A DNA stretch of 64,000 nt, from positions 3,410,001 through 3,474,000 of the forward strand of contig AP014633.1 in NCBI GenBank assembly GCA_000828835.1, read 5' to 3'. This DNA comes from Thioploca ingrica (GTDB lineage: Bacteria; Pseudomonadota; Gammaproteobacteria; Beggiatoales; Beggiatoaceae). A model generated the notes under the pieces. The model was not told where the DNA came from. It saw only the letters and a list, made by a program, of their open reading frames with translations, and made no database searches. Within the stretch, counting starts at the first letter, position 1. Each line of letters begins with the position of its first letter. The translations under genes were made by a program, and so were the position numbers. This document shows positions 59,612-64,000 of the stretch, one piece after another.

Positions 59612-60700
59612 TTACTGGATTTCAATAATGGCTATTTCACCTCGATTGTCATTATCGTGCCAGATTTGCCCACCGGTATCAGTAATCTCTTTTACAACGT
59701 AAGCATATTGACCTGGCGGTGGCAACTTATCTAAGGCACCATAAATTTGAGTAGGATAAGGATTTTTCTCACTGATAAGTATTGCCTTCTCTTTATCAAG
59801 TTGACCATTCATTTTGATTGGAACCCGCATCAGATGCAGCTTAGCAACATTATTCATCACACCCGTTTTCCATAAAATAGCTACCCCTTCTTCTATAAGA
59901 TTGGTTTCAATAGAAAGAATCTCTACCGGTAATGGTAGTGATGGTGGCTCGGGTAATGGTGATGATGGTGGTGGAAAAGCAGTACTATCTGCACGACAAT
60001 CTATGCCAATAGCATCAACATCAGCACCGGCTGCCGCTGCACCAACATTGCCACCAACGGCATCTCTAATACGTACTGCATCCAATGGGACATTAGCGGG
60101 AACACCAAATTGATCTAGGCTAACTTTAGTTGGAAATACATCTGGAAAACCACCCGTAACGAGTAACCCAGGATCGCTTGGATAATAAGTACCGGTATCT
60201 TGTCTGCGAACTTGCAGATAGACCGCTTCATTATCAGTACCCACTTCAAAAAAGTATAAATTTATACCGGGTTGAGCGAAAAACTGATCAAACTGAAAAC
60301 GGATCGTTATTTCTCCATAGGGACCATTACTACTTAGGGTATTTCCAAGAGAAACCGATTTAGTATGGTTAATGCCCATAGAATCAGGTTGATTTAGTAT
60401 TTGTTCAGGAACTGAGAATTGAGGCCAAGGTTTGGGATTACCTGGATTATAGGATTCAACTCGAGCGGCCCAACAAAATTGTTCGGTTGGATAATCGTCC
60501 GGTGGAGGGTTTCGTATTATCTCATCGGCTAGTTTCTCTATTTCCTTTGCAGTTAATTGGCTCCCCTCATATTGAGTATTTTCTTTAATTAACTGGATTA
60601 ACTTATCTCGAGCGAGATCATCTGCTGTTGTAGCCAGTGGTAGTAAGATTATCATGGCACTGGCCAAGGCCAATCGTCTTCTAAGCAATTTAGTCCACAT
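59612..60700 (-). CDS. Secreted protein of unknown function
   Basis: A 362-residue protein. The N-terminus has RRRLALASAMIILLPLATTA, a signal peptide. The mature part has a short helical segment with a Pro-rich RNPPPDDYPTE, then a beta-rich domain (ITIRFQFDQFFAQPGINLYF, EAVYLQVRRQDTGTYYPSDP), then SFGVPANVPLDAVRIRDAVGG-like loops. A Pro/Ser spacer (PPPSSPLPEPPSLPLP) precedes a fibronectin-like C-terminus. Not assigned to a known family. It is preceded by a long AT-rich region and stands alone. Confidence 0.65.
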   Translation of the reverse strand: MWTKLLRRRLALASAMIILLPLATTADDLARDKLIQLIKENTQYEGSQLTAKEIEKLADEIIRNPPPDDYPTEQFCWAARVESYNPGNPKPWPQFSVPEQILNQPDSMGINHTKSVSLGNTLSSNGPYGEITIRFQFDQFFAQPGINLYFFEVGTDNEAVYLQVRRQDTGTYYPSDPGLLVTGGFPDVFPTKVSLDQFGVPANVPLDAVRIRDAVGGNVGAAAAGADVDAIGIDCRADSTAFPPPSSPLPEPPSLPLPVEILSIETNLIEEGVAILWKTGVMNNVAKLHLMRVPIKMNGQLDKEKAILISEKNPYPTQIYGALDKLPPPGQYAYVVKEITDTGGQIWHDNDNRGEIAIIEIQ

Positions 60701-61363
60701 TTGGTCCTACCTTGTGAAAGTGAAAGTAAAAAGATCAAAAGTAAAGAAAGTAAAGTCACTTTCTTCCTTTCCACTTACTTGGCTTTCCCTACTCTTCAAG
60801 TTGGTCACTTGAATAAGTGGTTTACTTACCCCTCTCCCAAAGTTTAGCTATTAAAACCAACTTGGAATAGAGTAACTACAAGTTTTTGATAAAAAACACG
60901 TTCAATTTTAATATATTATGAATATAATGTCAAAAAAATATTTTACTATTCCTAAGTAAGCTTATTTTGGCTAATATTTTTTTTATAAAAAATTAACTGT
61001 ATATATCGTGGTATATAAAAATTTATTCTATCATTTTATTTTATCAAATACAAATTAAATTTATTTTCAATAGATTACCTATATGAATCATTTATTGTAA
61101 TCTACATTTGCAAAATGAAAAAAAGATCTTGTTTTGCATCGCAATTTGCAAAATAAATCCATTCTAATGAGAAATTATAAAAGAAAGTATTATATAAACA
61201 AAATATTATCTATTTTGGTCAATAAATTGCCTTTGAGAATCAGTATAGAGATTAGGAAAATCATAGAATAAGCATAGTATGCAAGCGGTAAGTAATATAC
61301 AGGTAGAGCAGGTTATTCTCACGGTTGTTTTATTGAATATAACTTCACACTGGTAGGTGTAAA
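60701..61363. other. Long AT-rich intergenic region with ATTTGCAAAAT repeats
   Basis: No gene is visible in these roughly 660 bases. The region is very AT-rich in the middle (60895-61240). ATTTGCAAAAT occurs twice, at 61106-61116 and 61144-61154, with a TTTTGCATCGCAA inverted piece between them, a possible operator region for the divergent genes on either side. Confidence 0.45.
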
Positions 61364-61615
61364 ATGCGTTACTTCAACAACTTAACTCCTTTAAATACAG
61401 CATGTGACTGGGGAAATGGCGAACTCGAAACCTTGGAATTTCTAGGAGAAGAAAGTCGCCTGTTAGATCTTTATGAAGACAAATCTCCCTCTTTACACAA
61501 ATGGGATGAAGATTATGAATCGTCTGGCGCTAAAGAAAGTTTCGCTGCGTTAGATGATATAGAAGGGTTTAGCTGGTCACAAACAGCTAGTAGTTACAAT
61601 CCCGATGAACTATAA
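61364..61615 (+). CDS. Small acidic protein of unknown function
   Basis: An 83-residue protein with 19 acidic against 5 basic residues (LEFLGEESRLLDLYEDKSPS; WDEDYESSG). No family recognised, and no signal peptide or cysteine pair apart from one early Cys. It is preceded by the long AT-rich region and followed within 30 bases by a terminator, so it appears to be an individual transcript. Confidence 0.6.
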   Translation: MRYFNNLTPLNTACDWGNGELETLEFLGEESRLLDLYEDKSPSLHKWDEDYESSGAKESFAALDDIEGFSWSQTASSYNPDEL

Positions 61616-61644
61616 CTAAAAATGAAAAGTGATTTAATTAACTT

Positions 61645-61672
61645 AAATCCCCGCCAATTGGTGGGATTTTTT
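61645..61672 (+). terminator. Rho-independent terminator
   Basis: AAATCCCCGCC - AATT - GGTGGGATTT followed by TTT: a GC stem with a 4-base loop and a T run, placed 30 bases after the stop of the small acidic gene. Confidence 0.82.
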
Positions 61673-61740
61673 ATGTGGCCTTCAAAGGTACTGAAGAAAG
61701 TCTTCTCATTTTCGGTTAAGCCATTATTTTAACCAAGCGG

Positions 61741-62748
61741 TTAAGAAGCTATCTTAAGACGATTAGCAATTTTAGCTAGTAAGCTGGCTTTAACCGGTGG
61801 TGCCGATTTCGAAGTAGGTGTGGTGGGTAAATTGGCCGGATTAATAACAATTAAATTGGTTGCATAAGCGGCATTGTAAAAGCCAACAATCGTTTCCCAT
61901 GGTAAGTTAGTTTTCAGATGAATTTGTTTGAGAGTAAGCGCTTTACCAGCCATAATAGAGGCTAATTTCATATGATGAGGTTCAAAGTCAAGGCGTGAAA
62001 GGTTGGGCCATGCTTTGAGTTGGATAGGTATCTCCGGGGAATGTCCTTCAATTAATTGACCCTGTGAGCCATATAAGGCGGCATTCCAAAGTACCTGATT
62101 AAGTGGAACAATAACTTGTCCTTTAGCTAAAATCTCAAAATCTGCGCTGGATAATTTAGTACTTTTAAAAGCGTAAGATTGACTAGAAATAATTTTGCGT
62201 AAGGTCTCATTGGAAATGGAACTGGCAATAATTCCACTAATGGTATTAACAAAGAGTGGTGAATGGGGAGAACAAAATACTTGAATAACACTCTTGGCTT
62301 GCAATGCCTTAAATAAAACAAAAAATAGATTATTTTGAGGATTAAAAGGATTAGACGGTAAATGACTGGTTTCAACTTCTGGTTGTTTGCTGAGTTGAAC
62401 GGTTTTAAGCTGAGGATTTAAGCCCAGATAAAGATCATATAAAACGTCTTTCAACGTCTGGACGCGTAAAGGTTTTTTTAAAACTAAATTACGATGGTCA
62501 TTAAGTGTTTCAGTAGACAAAAGTAGCATCGCTCGATGACGAGCATAGTTAAAGTGCGTGTAAAAATCTTTTCCACTGGGTGTATCAAAATCAATCAGCA
62601 CCAGAGTTCCGGCGGTATTGCCTTTCTCCAAAAGACGTACTTTAAGCCGATTTCTTTCCAGTAGAGTGACTGCAACCTTAAGGACAGAATAATCTGTGCT
62701 GCTCAGTTCTATTATAGAAATAGTTACATCAGCATCTTGCTCAAGCAT
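61741..62748 (-). CDS. Receiver-like hypothetical protein
   Basis: A 335-residue protein. The first 110 residues resemble a degenerate response-regulator receiver: DVTISIIELSSTDYSVLKVA, TLVLIDFDTPSGKDFY (aspartate strand) and LVLKKPLRVQTLKDVL (the KP loop). The central part is weakly conserved, and the C-terminus holds a helical PAS-like/winged segment (LKQIHLKTNLPWETIVGFYN). It looks like a non-phosphorylated signalling protein; no partner kinase is nearby. Confidence 0.55.
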   Translation of the reverse strand: MLEQDADVTISIIELSSTDYSVLKVAVTLLERNRLKVRLLEKGNTAGTLVLIDFDTPSGKDFYTHFNYARHRAMLLLSTETLNDHRNLVLKKPLRVQTLKDVLYDLYLGLNPQLKTVQLSKQPEVETSHLPSNPFNPQNNLFFVLFKALQAKSVIQVFCSPHSPLFVNTISGIIASSISNETLRKIISSQSYAFKSTKLSSADFEILAKGQVIVPLNQVLWNAALYGSQGQLIEGHSPEIPIQLKAWPNLSRLDFEPHHMKLASIMAGKALTLKQIHLKTNLPWETIVGFYNAAYATNLIVINPANLPTTPTSKSAPPVKASLLAKIANRLKIAS

Positions 62749-63005
62749 GTTTAAGTTTCCAAAAAATAGCTTAACTCTTTAAGCAATTATAAATATAATG
62801 GAAATAGTCACTTGGTTTCACTACAAAGTTCTCCATTATTTGCACCAATAATAGTGGTACCGACAGCAGTATTTGTGCCTAAATTAGAATACACGCTAGA
62901 TATTTAATTTTGCCAAGGAGTAAGTAATCCTATTTTGTTTCTTAACTCACCTTACGCAACCATTCCCGCCCCCTCTCCCCTCCTTATTACTGTAGTTCTC
63001 AAAAT

Positions 63006-63956
63006 TCACTTTAGTGAATTATCAAATAATAAAGCAGTTCCTGGCATTTGCAAATATTCCAATACTTGTTCAGTTACTAATTGTGTGTAACTTGAGGTTG
63101 GGTTCTGCTTAAATAGCACCTCATTGAATAGTTGGGATAAATTGAATGAAAGACCATAATAAAAATTGCGTTCTTTCGGTTGGCTATTGGTGCCATCAGT
63201 GGGTTGATAACCTCTGGTGCCGTATCCAACAGCGAGTTCTAAATAGCGTAACCATTTTTTCTGCCGCAGTGGGAGTATACCGCTGGCTTTTGTAATAAGT
63301 AAATAAGTTTGTCCGGTATAATCAGTGAAAGGATCGTATTCATTTAGCCTTCTGGCGTCATCAGAAGGCCAATATTTAAGACGTAAATCAAATAAATTGT
63401 CCCAGTATGGATAGTTTTCCAGAATAATGCCGGTGCCAATACCGGTCAAATTCATGACAACGTCTTCTGGACTAAAACCATATTTTTTGGTAAATCCATC
63501 TAGAACTTCAACCCCGACTGACAAAGCGGCTGAAGTTATGCCTGCCAATTGAATAGCTTGTGGTTGAGAATGTCCCGCCCATTGAAAACTTTTAGTCATA
63601 ATACGGGTGCTGACATAAAAAGAATAGGCATGTCCTAATTTGTCAGCACCTCCATTAGGAGTATCGGCACCAAACCAACCTTCATGTCGAATGCGAAATT
63701 GAGAATTACTATGTTTCCACCAAGTGGAATAACCATAAATGGTTGTGCCCAGCAATAAACCAGCAATTAACCGTTTAGTTTGAGTGCTCGTCATTGATGA
63801 AGGTGAGGACGAACTCGGCGATTCTTCGCTTCCGGTTGGTGAAGATGAAGTTAACCCAAGCGGTTGAAATAAATTGAGGGAATTATTAATGGAAAAATTA
63901 TTTTCTCGATGGTGATAACGGCTAATCGAATCTGCATTAGCAATCGTTACCATCAT
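63006..63956 (-). CDS. DUF2279 family protein
   Basis: A 316-residue protein of the DUF2279 (YfiM-like) family. The N-terminus has a Ser/Pro-rich segment, then a hydrophobic stretch (RLIAGLLLGTTIYGYSTWW). The family core is DTPNGGADKLGHAYSFYVST, GITSAALSVGVEVLDGFTKK and YGFSPEDVVMNLTGIGTGI. These are thought to be outer-membrane-associated, with function unknown. The ATG is taken at 63954-63956; the start may lie further in. Confidence 0.8.
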   Translation of the reverse strand: MMVTIANADSISRYHHRENNFSINNSLNLFQPLGLTSSSPTGSEESPSSSSPSSMTSTQTKRLIAGLLLGTTIYGYSTWWKHSNSQFRIRHEGWFGADTPNGGADKLGHAYSFYVSTRIMTKSFQWAGHSQPQAIQLAGITSAALSVGVEVLDGFTKKYGFSPEDVVMNLTGIGTGIILENYPYWDNLFDLRLKYWPSDDARRLNEYDPFTDYTGQTYLLITKASGILPLRQKKWLRYLELAVGYGTRGYQPTDGTNSQPKERNFYYGLSFNLSQLFNEVLFKQNPTSSYTQLVTEQVLEYLQMPGTALLFDNSLK

Positions 63957-64000
63957 AAATGAGAATAAGCCTAATAATATCTTAAAGAGAAAACCATTTT

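Overview
The window comes from an AT-rich Gram-negative bacterium, most likely a gammaproteobacterium near the sulfur-oxidising, denitrifying Beggiatoaceae/Thiotrichales. This placement is inferred from gene content and repeats: a complete-looking nir-nos denitrification block, a TauE/SafE-type sulfite exporter candidate, many Uma2/DUF29/HEPN-MNT/DUF4258-type accessory genes, metacaspase and TPR-CHAT proteins, filamentous-haemagglutinin proteins, and short palindromic intergenic repeats of the GTAGGGTGGGCAACG type. No rRNA or tRNA gene was seen.

Layout. 1-9.6 kb: 3'-truncated glmM on the minus strand, a rhomboid remnant, a zinc-ribbon/LURP-like membrane protein, a LysR regulator, an AI-2E family permease, a TM2-pilin fusion, and an RDD / SpoIIM / DUF4129 membrane gene set interrupted by a Uma2 nuclease gene. 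9.6-16.6 kb: a DUF4926/DUF6883 pair, acetate kinase, a two-gene unit with a large dual P-loop KGGVGR-type ATPase (candidate conflict or defence system), DUF29, and a HEPN/MNT toxin-antitoxin pair. 16.6-20.3 kb: a large secreted NHL-PKD-cohesin/dockerin-like protein split by a one-base frameshift.

21-29.4 kb: the most unusual stretch. It has an exported caspase-like lipoprotein, an ECF sigma factor, a single-pass membrane protein with anti-sigma topology, an exported TPR-CHAT lipoprotein protease, an array of roughly ten 21-bp repeats, a DUF4258/antitoxin-like pair and a two-partner-secretion exoprotein. A sigma factor, a putative inhibitor and a TPR-CHAT protease side by side resemble the output arm of type III-E CRISPR (Craspase), but with no cas genes and with the proteases predicted outside the cytoplasm.

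29.4-47.6 kb: a denitrification supercluster. A DNR/FNR box precedes nirS, followed by nirC, nirF, nirD, nirL, nirG, nirH and nirJ (haem d1 synthesis), a membrane protein of unknown role, then a clade II (Sec-exported) nosZ with a dihaem cytochrome c, a nosB-like gene, a hemerythrin-like gene, nosD, nosG, nosH, nosF, nosL and nosY. Together these encode nitrite to NO and N2O to N2 reduction with cofactor assembly. No NO reductase, nirE or nosR is present here.

47.6-64 kb: a giant beta-propeller/choice-of-anchor surface protein split by one nonsense codon, a cytochrome-d1-like beta-propeller gene truncated at its 5' end by an insertion sequence, two insertion sequences that abut base to base, an enediyne-type thioesterase homologue, a TauE/SafE permease, a secreted hypothetical protein, a small acidic protein with a terminator, a receiver-like protein and a DUF2279 protein. 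Many genes carry single-base lesions. These could be real decay or assembly errors, so affected entries are flagged.
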